The notes: a model not told the origin generated them from the letters alone. A DNA stretch of 64,000 nucleotides from Clostridium omnivorum (GCF_026012015.1 NZ_BRXR01000001.1:3570728-3634727), one strand, 5' to 3'; shown: positions 24,017-33,169, counted from the stretch's first letter. Translations and numbers: made by a program.

Positions 24017-24931
24017 ATGAATTTTAATAGAGATGATTTTAAAGGTATATTTATTGCATTCTATGCATGTTATGACAAAGAAAATAACATCAGCATTGAG
24101 GCTACAAAAAAGTTAGCTAGATTTTATGCTGAAAAAGGTGTAAAGGGTTTATATGTAGGAGGAAGTTCAGGAGAGGGATTTCTTCTTACTGTGGAAGAAA
24201 GAAAAAAAATGCTTGAGGCTGTAATGGCTGAGGTAGGATCAGAATTAACTATTATTGTTCACGTAGGTGCTGCAGCAACTAAAGATAGCATGGAACTTGC
24301 CAGACATGCAAAAGAAGTTGGGGCTCATGCGCTCTCTGCAGTTCCAAATGTTTATTATGGACTTCCTGAAAGAAGTATTGAATTACATTGGAAAAATATA
24401 ATGGATAGTGCAGAGCTTCCATTTATCATATATAATATTCCTCAAACTACAGGATACTCACTTTCAAATAACTTATTAAAGAAAATGCTATCCTATCAAA
24501 ATGTTGTAGGAATAAAAAACAGCAGTATGAGCACTTATGATATTCAGAAGTTTAAAGCAATAGGTGGAGAAAAACTATTAGTTTTCAACGGTCCTGATGA
24601 GCAATATATTTCAGGAAGAATTATGGGAGCTGATTCAGGAATAGGCGGTACTTATGGAGTAATGCCAGAGCTATTCCTAAAAGCTGAAGAATATTTTTCA
24701 AATGGCAATATAGAAAAAGCAAAGGAAGTACAATTCACAATAAATGAAATAATAGGTGAGTTGCTTTCATTCCCATCACTTTATGGCGCAGCAAAGGAAG
24801 TTGTTAAGCTTAGAGGTATAGATATAGGTACTACAAGACTTCCATTAGAACCTGTAGATGAAGCTGATATGCCAAGAGTGAAAGCACTTTATGAAAAAGT
24901 TGTTAGTTCTATAGAAAAGTTCAATGCTTAA
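24017..24931 (+). CDS. nanA: N-acetylneuraminate lyase
   Basis: Aldol cleavage of sialic acid to ManNAc and pyruvate. A 304-residue (beta/alpha)8 protein of the DapA/NAL family: carboxylate-binding GGSSGEG at 48-54, Tyr139 in YNIPQTTG, Schiff-base Lys167 in VGIKNSS, and the GADSGIGGTYGVMPELF stretch. The GGSSGEGF/YNIPxxTG combination is typical of the lyase rather than of DHDPS. Its setting with nanE, nanK and yhcH makes the function firm. Confidence 0.95.
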   Translation: MNFNRDDFKGIFIAFYACYDKENNISIEATKKLARFYAEKGVKGLYVGGSSGEGFLLTVEERKKMLEAVMAEVGSELTIIVHVGAAATKDSMELARHAKEVGAHALSAVPNVYYGLPERSIELHWKNIMDSAELPFIIYNIPQTTGYSLSNNLLKKMLSYQNVVGIKNSSMSTYDIQKFKAIGGEKLLVFNGPDEQYISGRIMGADSGIGGTYGVMPELFLKAEEYFSNGNIEKAKEVQFTINEIIGELLSFPSLYGAAKEVVKLRGIDIGTTRLPLEPVDEADMPRVKALYEKVVSSIEKFNA

Positions 24932-25006
24932 TGAAAATTAAATGCTATAAATAAAATGTATTATTCTATATGCTAATGTCTTAATCAAAATATATCCCTC
25001 AAAAAT

Positions 25007-25050
25007 GCAGACAGATTTCCATATAGGGGAGTTTGTCTGCTTTAATTTTA
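25007..25050 (+). terminator. stem-loop between nanA and the esterase gene
   Basis: GCAGACA (25007-25013) pairs with TGTCTGC (25034-25040) around a 20-base loop and is followed by TTTAATTTTA. It lies 21 bases upstream of the esterase start and could act as a partial terminator or processing site in the nan operon. Confidence 0.5.
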
Positions 25051-25070
25051 ATCTGGAAGGAGATAAACCA

Positions 25071-26030
25071 ATGCCAATGTTAGATATGCCAATTGAAGAA
25101 TTAAAAGAATATATGGGAATCAATCCATGCCCAGAAGATTTTGATGAGTATTGGGCTAGAGCGTTAAAGGAATTAGAAACTGTTGACCCATCAGTAGAAT
25201 ATATTCCAAGTAATTTTAAAGTTCCTTACGCTGATTGCTTTGATATGTACTTTACAGGGGTTAGAGGTGCTCGAGTACATGCTAAATGTTTAAAGCCAAA
25301 GAATGTACAAAAAAAGCATCCAGCTATAATTATGTTTCATGGGTATAGAGGAAACTCAGGAGACTGGGTAGAAAAACTTCCTTATGTAGCTATGGGATTT
25401 ACTGTGGTTGCAATGGACTGTAGAGGACAAGGCGGATTGTCAGAAGATGTAGGAAATAATGTGGGAACTACTTATGGAGGGCACATAATTAGAGGACTTG
25501 AAGGCAGCCCAGATGACTTAATGTTTAGACATATCTTTTTAGATACTGCTGAACTTGCAAAGATTGTAATGAACATGGAAGATGTAGATGCTAATAGGGT
25601 AGGAGTCACAGGCTATTCACAAGGTGGCGCTCTGACAATTGCCTGTGCAGCACTAGAACCAAGAATCAAAAAAATAGCACCAGTTTATCCTTTTTTAAGT
25701 GATTATAAGAGGGTTTGGCAAATGGATCTTGCAAAGGACGCTTATGAAGAATTAAATTACTACTTTAGATTTTTTGATCCTCTTCATGAAAAAGAAGATC
25801 AGGTATTCACTAAACTTGGTTATATAGATGTAAAAAACTTAGCAAAATATATAAAAAGTGATGTATTATTTACAGCAACTCTACTGGATAACATATGTCC
25901 GCCATCAACACAATTTGCAATCTATAATAGACTTACTAGTACTAAAAAATTAAGAGTTTATAATGATTTTGGACATGAAAATTTACCTAGAACTAATGAT
26001 GATATTTTCAAGTATATGTCAAGTTTATAA
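25071..26030 (+). CDS. CE7-family acetyl esterase, possibly acting on O-acetyl sialic acid
   Basis: The ATG at 25071 follows GGAAGGAG, giving 319 residues. The alpha/beta-hydrolase has the CE7 (acetyl xylan esterase/cephalosporin-C deacetylase) markers: HGYRGN at 90-95 for the oxyanion hole, MDCRGQGG, nucleophile Ser183 in GYSQGGA, and the terminal His in FGHEN. It has no signal peptide, so it works in the cytoplasm on imported sugars. In a nan operon the logical role is removal of O-acetyl groups from sialic acids; that is inference from context. Confidence 0.87.
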   Translation: MPMLDMPIEELKEYMGINPCPEDFDEYWARALKELETVDPSVEYIPSNFKVPYADCFDMYFTGVRGARVHAKCLKPKNVQKKHPAIIMFHGYRGNSGDWVEKLPYVAMGFTVVAMDCRGQGGLSEDVGNNVGTTYGGHIIRGLEGSPDDLMFRHIFLDTAELAKIVMNMEDVDANRVGVTGYSQGGALTIACAALEPRIKKIAPVYPFLSDYKRVWQMDLAKDAYEELNYYFRFFDPLHEKEDQVFTKLGYIDVKNLAKYIKSDVLFTATLLDNICPPSTQFAIYNRLTSTKKLRVYNDFGHENLPRTNDDIFKYMSSL

Positions 26031-26092
26031 ATATTAATTAATATAACATAAGACTAAGAAGCATAACCGATTAATTTATGAGGTGATATAAA

Positions 26093-26977
26093 GTGAGAAT
26101 TTTGGCATTTGATATTGGTGGAACTGCGATAAAGATAGGTATTATTAATGAAAACGGACAGATTCTTGAGAGTAGTGAAATGCCAACTATGGCACATGAA
26201 GGTGGAGAAGCACTAATGAGCAGGATTTTGACTGTTATTAGTGAGCATAAGGATGTAGATAGAATAGGCATAAGTACGGCTGGACAAGTGGATTATTTAG
26301 AAGGAAAAATTATTTTTGCTTCCGAAAATCTTCCTGGATGGACAGGAATGGAAATAAAGAAAAGAATTGAAGATGCATTTAACATACCTACTATTGTAGA
26401 AAATGATGTAAATGCAGCAGCTATAGGGGAAGCCTACTATGGTGCTGGTACTAATGCTAAAAGCTTTTTATGCCTTGCCTATGGTACCGGCATTGGCGGA
26501 GCCATAATAGAAAATGGAGAGATATACAGAGGAGCCTATGGTTCTGCTGGTGAATTTGGCCATATAGTTACACATGTTGGAGGAAAGGACTGCACTTGTG
26601 GAGCAAGGGGATGCTATGAAGCCTATGCATCTACTACAGCCTTAGTAAAAAGGGTTAAACAAGAGATAACTTTAAATGAGGTAAATGGCAGGGTAATTTT
26701 TAACCTTGTTAATGATGGTAATGAACATGTTAAAAAAATAGTTGACGAGTGGATTTTTGAAATAATAATGGGACTCATAAATCTAGTTCATGTATTTAAT
26801 CCTTCCCTTATAGTACTAGGAGGAGGAATTATGGAACAACCATATATAATAAAATATATCCAAGATAACCTTCCAAGGTTTGTAATGCCAAATTACAGAA
26901 AGGTTATTATTAAAGCTGCAGAGATTGGTAACAATGCTGGTATTCTAGGTGCAGCTCACCTTGCAATGAAAATATAG
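26093..26977 (+). CDS. nanK: ROK-family kinase, probable N-acetylmannosamine kinase
   Basis: A 294-residue ROK kinase. The ATP-binding DIGGT is at 7-11, the catalytic Asp in VENDVNAAAIGE, the sugar-binding GEFGHIV, and the zinc site CTCGARGCYEAYAS. The start is GTG behind GAGGTG. It would phosphorylate ManNAc from nanA to ManNAc-6-P for nanE, which closes the pathway. A glucokinase or another ROK function cannot be excluded on sequence alone. Last gene of the operon, followed by a strong terminator. Confidence 0.88.
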   Translation: MRILAFDIGGTAIKIGIINENGQILESSEMPTMAHEGGEALMSRILTVISEHKDVDRIGISTAGQVDYLEGKIIFASENLPGWTGMEIKKRIEDAFNIPTIVENDVNAAAIGEAYYGAGTNAKSFLCLAYGTGIGGAIIENGEIYRGAYGSAGEFGHIVTHVGGKDCTCGARGCYEAYASTTALVKRVKQEITLNEVNGRVIFNLVNDGNEHVKKIVDEWIFEIIMGLINLVHVFNPSLIVLGGGIMEQPYIIKYIQDNLPRFVMPNYRKVIIKAAEIGNNAGILGAAHLAMKI

Positions 26978-26986
26978 TAAGTACTC

Positions 26987-27017
26987 AAAAATGGAAGCTT
27001 AAATGGCTTCCATTTTT
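26987..27017 (+). terminator. terminator of the nan operon
   Basis: AAAAATGGAAGC / GCTTCCATTTTT, a 12-bp perfect stem with a 7-base loop. It is symmetric in A/T flanks, so it may also terminate minus-strand transcription from the acetyltransferase side. Confidence 0.88.
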
Positions 27018-27043
27018 AATTATTAACAAATAGCAAGATTCTT

Positions 27044-27145
27044 TTATATAGCATCAAATCTAAATTCTATTACCATTTTTGAGGACTTTTGCTTATTATC
27101 AGCAGCTCTTAGTGCATCATAGGTGGAACTGTTACCGCCATTCAT
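27044..27145 (-). CDS. possible 33-residue small protein overlapping an acetyltransferase gene
   Basis: An ATG in the last codons of the GNAT gene (27145, reading left) opens a 33-residue frame starting MNGGNSSTYDALRAADNK and ending KMVIEFRFDAI. The composition is balanced and protein-like, unlike shadow frames, and the overlap could allow translational coupling. The ribosome site (GGAGA, two bases upstream) is too close to be good. It may instead be the remaining 3' end of a deleted gene. I do not recognise it. Confidence 0.3.
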   Translation of the reverse strand: MNGGNSSTYDALRAADNKQKSSKMVIEFRFDAI

Positions 27146-27653
27146 TCTCCAATATGCTCATTTCATATAAGCTCCAATATTGGTCACCAATTTTTCTTAT
27201 ATCTCTAAGCAGTCCGTCCTTCTTAAAACCGGCCTTTTCATAGCAAGCAATGGCACTTTTATTGAAATCAAATACTCCCAGGCTAACTCTGTGCAATTTT
27301 AAATCCTCAAAGGCAATACGAAGTACTTCTTCAATCATTTTTACTCCTAAACCTTGTCCTCTTACACTAGGATCTCCCAGCAGAACTCTACCTATTCGTG
27401 CAGAATTATTCTTCCTATCTAGATTAGCCAAGGATACATGTCCTATGGTTTTGCCTGTACTTGTTAAAACAGCTTTGTAGATAAAAATATTAGAATCCTC
27501 GGTGTTTGCCTCATTGATATAGTTATTTAGCTGACTTTCATCTAGTGGATAGGTAAAAGATGGTCCGCTCCACTGCATCAGGAATTCTGGAGAACCAGAC
27601 CATTCAATCAGCTGCTTAAAATCTGACTGCTCAAAATATTTTAATTCTATCAT
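27132..27653 (-). CDS. RimJ/RimL-type GNAT N-acetyltransferase
   Basis: A 173-residue single-domain GNAT: LKYFEQSDFKQLIEW start, IGHVSLANLDRKNNSARIGRVLLGDPSVRGQGLGVKMIEEVLRIAF with the RxQGxG acetyl-CoA loop (about 99-104), and the FDFNKSAIACYEKAGFKKDGLLRD end typical of the acetyltransf_3 group. The start follows AGGTGG. Substrate unknown; such proteins acetylate ribosomal protein N-termini, spermidine or toxic amines. Confidence 0.88.
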   Translation of the reverse strand: MIELKYFEQSDFKQLIEWSGSPEFLMQWSGPSFTYPLDESQLNNYINEANTEDSNIFIYKAVLTSTGKTIGHVSLANLDRKNNSARIGRVLLGDPSVRGQGLGVKMIEEVLRIAFEDLKLHRVSLGVFDFNKSAIACYEKAGFKKDGLLRDIRKIGDQYWSLYEMSILENEWR

Positions 27654-27697
27654 AATAACTCCACCTTTTAATCTTAATTATTTATAAACATAAAAGC

Positions 27698-28789
27698 CTA
27701 CATATGCAGGCAAGATAACATGTTTTCAACTGCATCATCTATGTTTTTATTATCTTTACCATCAATCCACTTGTCCTCAATAATAACATATCTGCAATCA
27801 TTATTTTTATATTTTAAGTAGCTGTAGATTATGTGAGCTTCATCTAGCTCTTCTTTGCTGAGTTTGGTGAAACCATCAGAAGCTGCATCACAAAAATAGT
27901 GGTTAATCTTCTCTAGAATATCTAGTTTAAAGCTGTGGTGATTATCCTTGTTAAAAGAATATTTTTCACTGAAGAGAACTTTGCTTTTCTTTATAAGGAA
28001 CAGCTTTACCATATTTTCATTAAGCTTTTCCAGTAAAACTATATTTTTATTTTCTTCCGTAAATTCTATTACTTTTTCATTACTCAGTATGGAGTATATT
28101 GCTCCTATATAATCTCTTAGCTTTGCAGCAGCTTCAAAATCAAATTTTTCCGCAGCTTCAAGCATTTTAATTTCCATTTCATTAAGAATACTGTTATCTG
28201 AGCTATTAAGTAAAGCTATAACTTTTTCAATTATCTTGAGATATTCACCTTCAGCAGAGCTATCCAAACAAGTTCCGATGCATAAGCCTAGCGAATAATT
28301 TAAGCAGGAAGCATTCTTTGTTGTAGGATTATTGCAAGGAATTTTGCAGACATTTTTTATACCTTCAATAGCTCTGTCTACAGTATTTTTATTTGTATAT
28401 GGGCCAAAATAAAGATTGTCATCATCTGAAGCATATTGGTGACTTAACGAAATAATTGGATACTTTTCATTTATAGTTATTTTTATATAGGTATAAGCAA
28501 GAGGGCTTTTCATTTTTCTATTATATATAGGCTTTATTTCTTGTATGAGCTTGCATTCAAGCATAAAGGCCTCAAATTCTGTATCAGTAAGTATATATTG
28601 AAAATCACTTATATTTTTAACAAGCTTTACGACCTTTGGAGAATGAGTCTTAGAGTTTATAAAATAAGAACCAACTCTACTCTTTAGGTTTTTGGACTTT
28701 CCTACATAGATAATTGTATCAAGGGAATCTTTCATCAGGTATACTCCAGGTGAGGATGGAAGCTCTTTTACTTTTGTTTTTAAATCCAT
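27698..28789 (-). CDS. short UvrC-like GIY-YIG nuclease lacking the C-terminal half
   Basis: A 363-residue protein. It has an N-terminal GIY-YIG domain (about 10-90: SSPGVYLMKDSLDTIIYVGKSKNLKSRVGSYF, with the downstream LECKLIQEIKPIYN), a cysteine cluster between 145 and 172 (CKIPC, C-LNYSLGLCIGTC) as in iron-sulfur UvrC proteins, and a UVR motif (EAAEKFDFEAAAKLRDYI). The RNase-H-like 5' nuclease and the HhH domains of full UvrC (about 600 residues) are absent. It resembles Cho in lacking the 5' incision half, but unlike Cho it keeps the UVR motif. Confidence 0.85.
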   Translation of the reverse strand: MDLKTKVKELPSSPGVYLMKDSLDTIIYVGKSKNLKSRVGSYFINSKTHSPKVVKLVKNISDFQYILTDTEFEAFMLECKLIQEIKPIYNRKMKSPLAYTYIKITINEKYPIISLSHQYASDDDNLYFGPYTNKNTVDRAIEGIKNVCKIPCNNPTTKNASCLNYSLGLCIGTCLDSSAEGEYLKIIEKVIALLNSSDNSILNEMEIKMLEAAEKFDFEAAAKLRDYIGAIYSILSNEKVIEFTEENKNIVLLEKLNENMVKLFLIKKSKVLFSEKYSFNKDNHHSFKLDILEKINHYFCDAASDGFTKLSKEELDEAHIIYSYLKYKNNDCRYVIIEDKWIDGKDNKNIDDAVENMLSCLHM

Positions 28790-28932
28790 TTTTTTCTCCT
28801 TAAAGTAGATTATATTTATTTTAACACGATATTGTTTATAAGTTCAATTGACAGACTATGTTAATTATTTTTAAAACTTGTTTTGCATACTATCACAATG
28901 TACTACAATGAATATAAATATATTAGAAAGGG

Positions 28933-29535
28933 GTGAGCTATAGGGTGGTACCAGGAACCCATTTCATAATATCAAATATTTTATACAACTATATTGAAAA
29001 TAAATTGAATATCAAGTTGGATTTAAGTGCCTTTGTATGGGGAAATCTAAGGCCGGATTTTGATAAGAAGCATATCAGATGTTCTCATACTTTAGAGGGA
29101 AGTTTAGATTTAATTAACTTTTATGCAGATAAAATTATACAAAATAATATGTCAATTACAGAATTTTCAATGCTGCTTGGAGTTATATGCCATTTTACTT
29201 GTGATTATTTTTGTATTTATCACAGTAAGGAGTATTGGAGAAAAGACATGATAGAGCATTTTACTTATGAAATACTTTTGCATGTGAAATTATTAATATT
29301 TCTTAATAGAGGAAACCTAAAAATTAGATATAATTATAAACAGGAAGAAAGTATGGAAGCACTCTTAAAGAATATATTAAAAAGATATAACCTGAAGGAA
29401 AAGTCTTTAACAAAGGATCTTGTTTATGCTATTAAAGCATCAGCATCAGTATCTGAGTTTATAATAACTTCAAGTTATATTTATAGAAAAAATATAAAAA
29501 ATTCACTTAATGAAACAAATGCTATTCCAAACTAG
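28933..29535 (+). CDS. zinc-dependent phospholipase C-family protein
   Basis: A 200-residue protein with a GTG start right behind GAAAGGGG. Helical with many His/Asp residues at metal-binding positions: GTHFIISN near the start, GNLRPDFDKKHIRCSHTLEGS, GVICHFTCDYFCIYHSKEYW and EHFTYEILLH. This matches the cytoplasmic branch of the zinc-dependent PLC/S1-P1 fold seen in many clostridia. There is no signal peptide, so it is not the alpha-toxin type. Its biological substrate is unknown. Confidence 0.75.
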   Translation: MSYRVVPGTHFIISNILYNYIENKLNIKLDLSAFVWGNLRPDFDKKHIRCSHTLEGSLDLINFYADKIIQNNMSITEFSMLLGVICHFTCDYFCIYHSKEYWRKDMIEHFTYEILLHVKLLIFLNRGNLKIRYNYKQEESMEALLKNILKRYNLKEKSLTKDLVYAIKASASVSEFIITSSYIYRKNIKNSLNETNAIPN

Positions 29536-29630
29536 ATTTGTTTTTCGGCTAAATTGTATTATTTTATTGATAATTATATAGTAAGTGGTAAAATATTATT
29601 CAAATCTTGGAATGAATAGGGGATGTTTTT

Positions 29631-30578
29631 GTGATTAGAACCTTAATTATCTACGAAAGCAAATATGGTTTCACCGAAGGCATAAGCAAGGATTTAGCGA
29701 TGGTTTTAGGGCCTGCTAATATATGCAGAACCAATGAATTCAAGAGTTTTTATAAAGAGTTTGATTTGTTTGTAATATGTGCTCCAATTTATGAAGAAAG
29801 AATTAATCAGGATATTTCAGCATTTGTAAAGGAAAATAGCGAGTGGATGAAGCATAAAAAGGTGGTGCTTTTATGCAGCAGTCTTTCAGCTAAGGCTTAT
29901 GAAAAATATCTTAAAGAGCTAAAGGATATATTGGGAAGCAGTGTTATTTTCCAGAGTTCCATAGGTGGAGTAATAAATTTAGATAAGCTGCACAGTGAAG
30001 ATTACAAGAAAATGAAAGAATTTTCAAAGAAGGTAAGACTGCCCTTCAAATCTTATGATGCTTTCAATAAAAATGAATTTGTAGACGTGGCATTAAAGAT
30101 AAAAGAAATAAAGGATACTAAAATTAAGCCTTCTATGGATAAAAAAGAATTAAAGAAATATATAGATGAGTTTTTGAAGGCTCATAATACCTGCTGCTTG
30201 TGTACAGCACATAGGGATAGTGTAAGATCCACTCCTATAGAATATTTATATATCGATGATAAGCTCTATTTTATAAGCGAAGGTGGAGAGAAATTTGCAC
30301 ATCTGCTTTTAAATGATAGAGTATCTATTTCTATTTATGAGCCTTTTAAAGCTATGAATAAGCTTGCAGGAATGCAGATAGAGGGTACTGCTTCACTAGT
30401 AGAGATGAATAGCAAAGAGTATATAGAGGTTTTAGAAAATAGAGGATTAAAATATGATCAATTAGTTAATTTACCTATAAGAATGAATGTTATAAAGGTA
30501 TCAGTTCAAAGCATAGAATTCTTATGGTCAAACTTTAAAGCACTCGGATATGAAGCAAAACAAGTATATAGCAAATAA
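29631..30578 (+). CDS. flavodoxin-like domain fused to a pyridoxamine-phosphate-oxidase-like FMN domain
   Basis: A 315-residue two-domain flavoprotein; GTG start behind AGGGG. Residues 1-150 form a flavodoxin-type domain (TLIIYESKYGFTEGISKDLA, CAPIYEERI, VVLLCSSLSA), close to HemG-like proteins. Residues about 170-310 form an FMN-binding split barrel (YIDEFLKAHNTCCLCTAHRDSVRSTPIEYLYIDDKLYFISEGGEKFAHLLLNDRVSISIY split as motif pieces). The fusion places two flavins in one chain, suggesting internal electron transfer. The substrate is unknown. Confidence 0.82.
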   Translation: MIRTLIIYESKYGFTEGISKDLAMVLGPANICRTNEFKSFYKEFDLFVICAPIYEERINQDISAFVKENSEWMKHKKVVLLCSSLSAKAYEKYLKELKDILGSSVIFQSSIGGVINLDKLHSEDYKKMKEFSKKVRLPFKSYDAFNKNEFVDVALKIKEIKDTKIKPSMDKKELKKYIDEFLKAHNTCCLCTAHRDSVRSTPIEYLYIDDKLYFISEGGEKFAHLLLNDRVSISIYEPFKAMNKLAGMQIEGTASLVEMNSKEYIEVLENRGLKYDQLVNLPIRMNVIKVSVQSIEFLWSNFKALGYEAKQVYSK

Positions 30579-30597
30579 AAACTTTATTAAAAGTTTT

Positions 30598-30632
30598 AAA
30601 GGCTGCTAGCATTAATAAATGCAGCAGCCTTT
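30598..30632 (+). terminator. terminator after the flavoprotein gene
   Basis: AAAGGCTGCT / AGCAGCCTTT, a 10-bp perfect stem extended inside the loop (AGCATT/AATGC pairs possible). The T run afterwards is interrupted (TTTGATTTTA), so strength is moderate. Confidence 0.7.
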
Positions 30633-30674
30633 GATTTTAAGCTAATTAAGTAGTTAAATTTTCATAAAAGATTG

Positions 30675-31754
30675 CTATTTTAATTCAGCTATATATTGTT
30701 TAAAATTGCCATTGCCTTGTTCACTACCGCTAAAAACAAATTTCAGGTTATCCTCATTCCACCACATTTGTGCAGCTATATTACCTTTAAAAATAGAACT
30801 TGAGTTTGTAATAGTAAAGTCTTTTAAAATACCTACATATAGGTTTGAATTAATTGTATAAGCTATATGTCTTTGGTTATTTGACAATATAAAATTAGAC
30901 ACCGATTCTAGAATTTCCTTCCTTTCTTTACTGTTCAAATCATATTGATAAAGTGAAGTTATTTCTCCTTTGGATCCAACAAAAAGAGCTTCTGAGTTAT
31001 TTAAAAACATATAGCTAGAAATATTACCGCTGCTAATTTTAAATTCCTCAAGACCCCATATATCCTTAGGTAGGGAATATAAGTCTACTAAGTATAAACC
31101 TGAGTGCAAAGCAAGAAAGGCATGTTTGGCATCATCAGAGACCTTAACATCTCCATAACCACTTATGTTTCTTAAATTTGTAATATAATATTGTTTCGAC
31201 TCGTTGGTCTTTGTGTCATATACAGCTATGCCGTCTCTCACTATAGAAGAAAAGTATCTGCTGTTATTACTCCACATAATAGAGCCTGGTTTACTAAAGC
31301 TTCCTATTAAAGTGGTTTTACCAGAGTTTATATCTATAGTTCCCATTATGTCACTGTTATCATCAGATTTTTTATAGGCTCCTTTAGTACCGTCTGGTGA
31401 AAGTATTAGGTAATTAAATTGATCTTCAATAAGCTTTTTTACTTCAAGTGTGTTATAGTTTAACTTTTTAAGTTCAAGCCACTTGTATCTTCCGGAGACA
31501 TCCTTTTCCTGTAGATGAGTAGGTGAAGCAGTAAGTAATTCACTTTTGTTAATCCAACCTTTTATAGTACCCGTATCCTCAAGCTTTGTTAGCTTGCTTA
31601 ATTCTAATTTATTAGCTTGCTGTTTTTCATTATTATTTTCAGGTCTTACTGTGGTATCTTGAGTAGTATTCTTTGCACAGCTGACAAAAGTAGCACTGGC
31701 TAGCACTGCTGTTAATAAAATAATGAATTTTGATTTGAAATTAATTTTACTCAC
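30675..31754 (-). CDS. lipoprotein with TolB/WD40-like beta-propeller
   Basis: A 359-residue protein with a lipoprotein signal (FIILLTAVLASATFVSC, lipobox Cys26) and a long low-complexity linker. The mature part has repeated blades: ILSPDGTKGAYKKSDDNSDI, MWSNNSRYFSSIVRDGIAVYD, VSDDAKHAFLALHSGLYLVD, FILSNNQRHIAYTINSNLYV and MWWNEDNLKFVFSGS. The 'SPDG...W/Y' rhythm marks TolB-type propellers. The start is GTG close to AAGGGG. Likely a surface-anchored protein that binds other proteins; no enzyme motif is visible. Confidence 0.8.
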   Translation of the reverse strand: MSKINFKSKFIILLTAVLASATFVSCAKNTTQDTTVRPENNNEKQQANKLELSKLTKLEDTGTIKGWINKSELLTASPTHLQEKDVSGRYKWLELKKLNYNTLEVKKLIEDQFNYLILSPDGTKGAYKKSDDNSDIMGTIDINSGKTTLIGSFSKPGSIMWSNNSRYFSSIVRDGIAVYDTKTNESKQYYITNLRNISGYGDVKVSDDAKHAFLALHSGLYLVDLYSLPKDIWGLEEFKISSGNISSYMFLNNSEALFVGSKGEITSLYQYDLNSKERKEILESVSNFILSNNQRHIAYTINSNLYVGILKDFTITNSSSIFKGNIAAQMWWNEDNLKFVFSGSEQGNGNFKQYIAELK

Positions 31755-31907
31755 CCCTTCTTAAGTGGACTAATTATGGTAGTCTATATTGATATTATAA
31801 ACCAATTACATAAATGTATCAAATTGGTAAAGTAGAATGCTTACATAAATAATCTTTAAACTATTGCACATAATAAAAAAACTACTGATATTAATAAGGA
31901 GAAGTTT

Positions 31908-33071
31908 ATGTGTAAGGATGCAAAGATACTTTTAGTTATAAGTGCCCTATTTACATTCGCAATGGGGCTTTCTAATGTATTTGTAAATATCTATTTTTGG
32001 AGGGAAACTGGTAATTTTATAGTTATAGTTTTATATAACTTGACCCATTATATAACTACGCCTATTGCTTTTGTTTTTGGTGGAATTTTAGCTAAAAGAA
32101 AAAATAGCATGTGGTCATTAAGAATTGGATTAATGCTATATGCCATATTTTATGTCTTAGTCTTAATTTTGGGAAGTAAAGGTAGCCTTTATATATACAT
32201 GTTGGGCTTATTATATGGTTTAGCTTCCGGCTTTTATTGGCTGGCTTATAACACTCTGAGTTTTGACTATACTTGTATAAACAATAGAGATACCTTTAAT
32301 GGCTATAATGGCTGCTGTGGCGGAATAACTGCGGCAATTGCACCTATAACCGCTGCTTATATAATTAGCAGATTTACAAGCTTGAGAGGATATACCATAG
32401 TGTTTACAATAACTCTTGTTGTCTTTGTACTACTAATGATAACAAGTTATATGATAAAGTGTAAGAATTATGGCAGCAAGGTTGATATTAAAATGGTTTT
32501 TTCAAAAATAAATGATCAGTGGAGTATAATATTAAAAGCCACTGTCTTATGGGGGTTTAGAGATGTAATAATAGTCTTTGTTATTAATATTTTAATTATA
32601 CAAACTACTGGAAGTGAACTGTCTCTTGGTAAGTTAACTTTGTTATCATCTCTCATATCCTCAGGTTCTTTTGTGTTAGTACAAAGGGTAATAAAACCGC
32701 AAAAGAGAAAACTATCAACATATCTTGGAACTGTAGGAATTTTTATTGCTGTATGGGGTATAGCCTATAAGATGGCCTTTAGTACACTAGTTATTTATAT
32801 AATAATGGATGCTTTATTTTTACCATTTTTTACTATACAATTGTCTTCTTCAACCTTTAATGTGATAGATAAGACTAATGAAGAAAATATGAGAATTGAA
32901 TATATGATTAGTAAGGATTTGGCACTTAATGGCGGTAGAATAGTAAGCTCATTAATTTTACTGCTGCTGCTGTCAATTTTTAAAAGTCTATCAGTTATAA
33001 AAATATATCTACTTTTTATTGCTGCAGTTCCTTTATTTTCAGCATATTACTTAAGAAAGGTATTGGAATAG
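31908..33071 (+). CDS. major facilitator superfamily transporter
   Basis: A 387-residue membrane protein with about twelve helices. MFS features are the FGGILAKRKNSMWSLRIG loop between helices 2 and 3, LLYGLASGFYWLAYNTLSFDYT, and a central charged loop around 190. The type with YGLxxGFYWxxxN is common in Firmicutes and not linked to a known substrate. The start follows AAGGAGAAG. Neighbouring genes give no clue to what is moved. Confidence 0.85.
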   Translation: MCKDAKILLVISALFTFAMGLSNVFVNIYFWRETGNFIVIVLYNLTHYITTPIAFVFGGILAKRKNSMWSLRIGLMLYAIFYVLVLILGSKGSLYIYMLGLLYGLASGFYWLAYNTLSFDYTCINNRDTFNGYNGCCGGITAAIAPITAAYIISRFTSLRGYTIVFTITLVVFVLLMITSYMIKCKNYGSKVDIKMVFSKINDQWSIILKATVLWGFRDVIIVFVINILIIQTTGSELSLGKLTLLSSLISSGSFVLVQRVIKPQKRKLSTYLGTVGIFIAVWGIAYKMAFSTLVIYIIMDALFLPFFTIQLSSSTFNVIDKTNEENMRIEYMISKDLALNGGRIVSSLILLLLLSIFKSLSVIKIYLLFIAAVPLFSAYYLRKVLE

Positions 33072-33169
33072 ACCTTTGAGGTAAAATGTGGTAGTTTATA
33101 CATTAACTAATTAAAGTAATGCATATAAACTGCGATAAATTATATAGACCATTTTAAGGGGGGTTCAAG

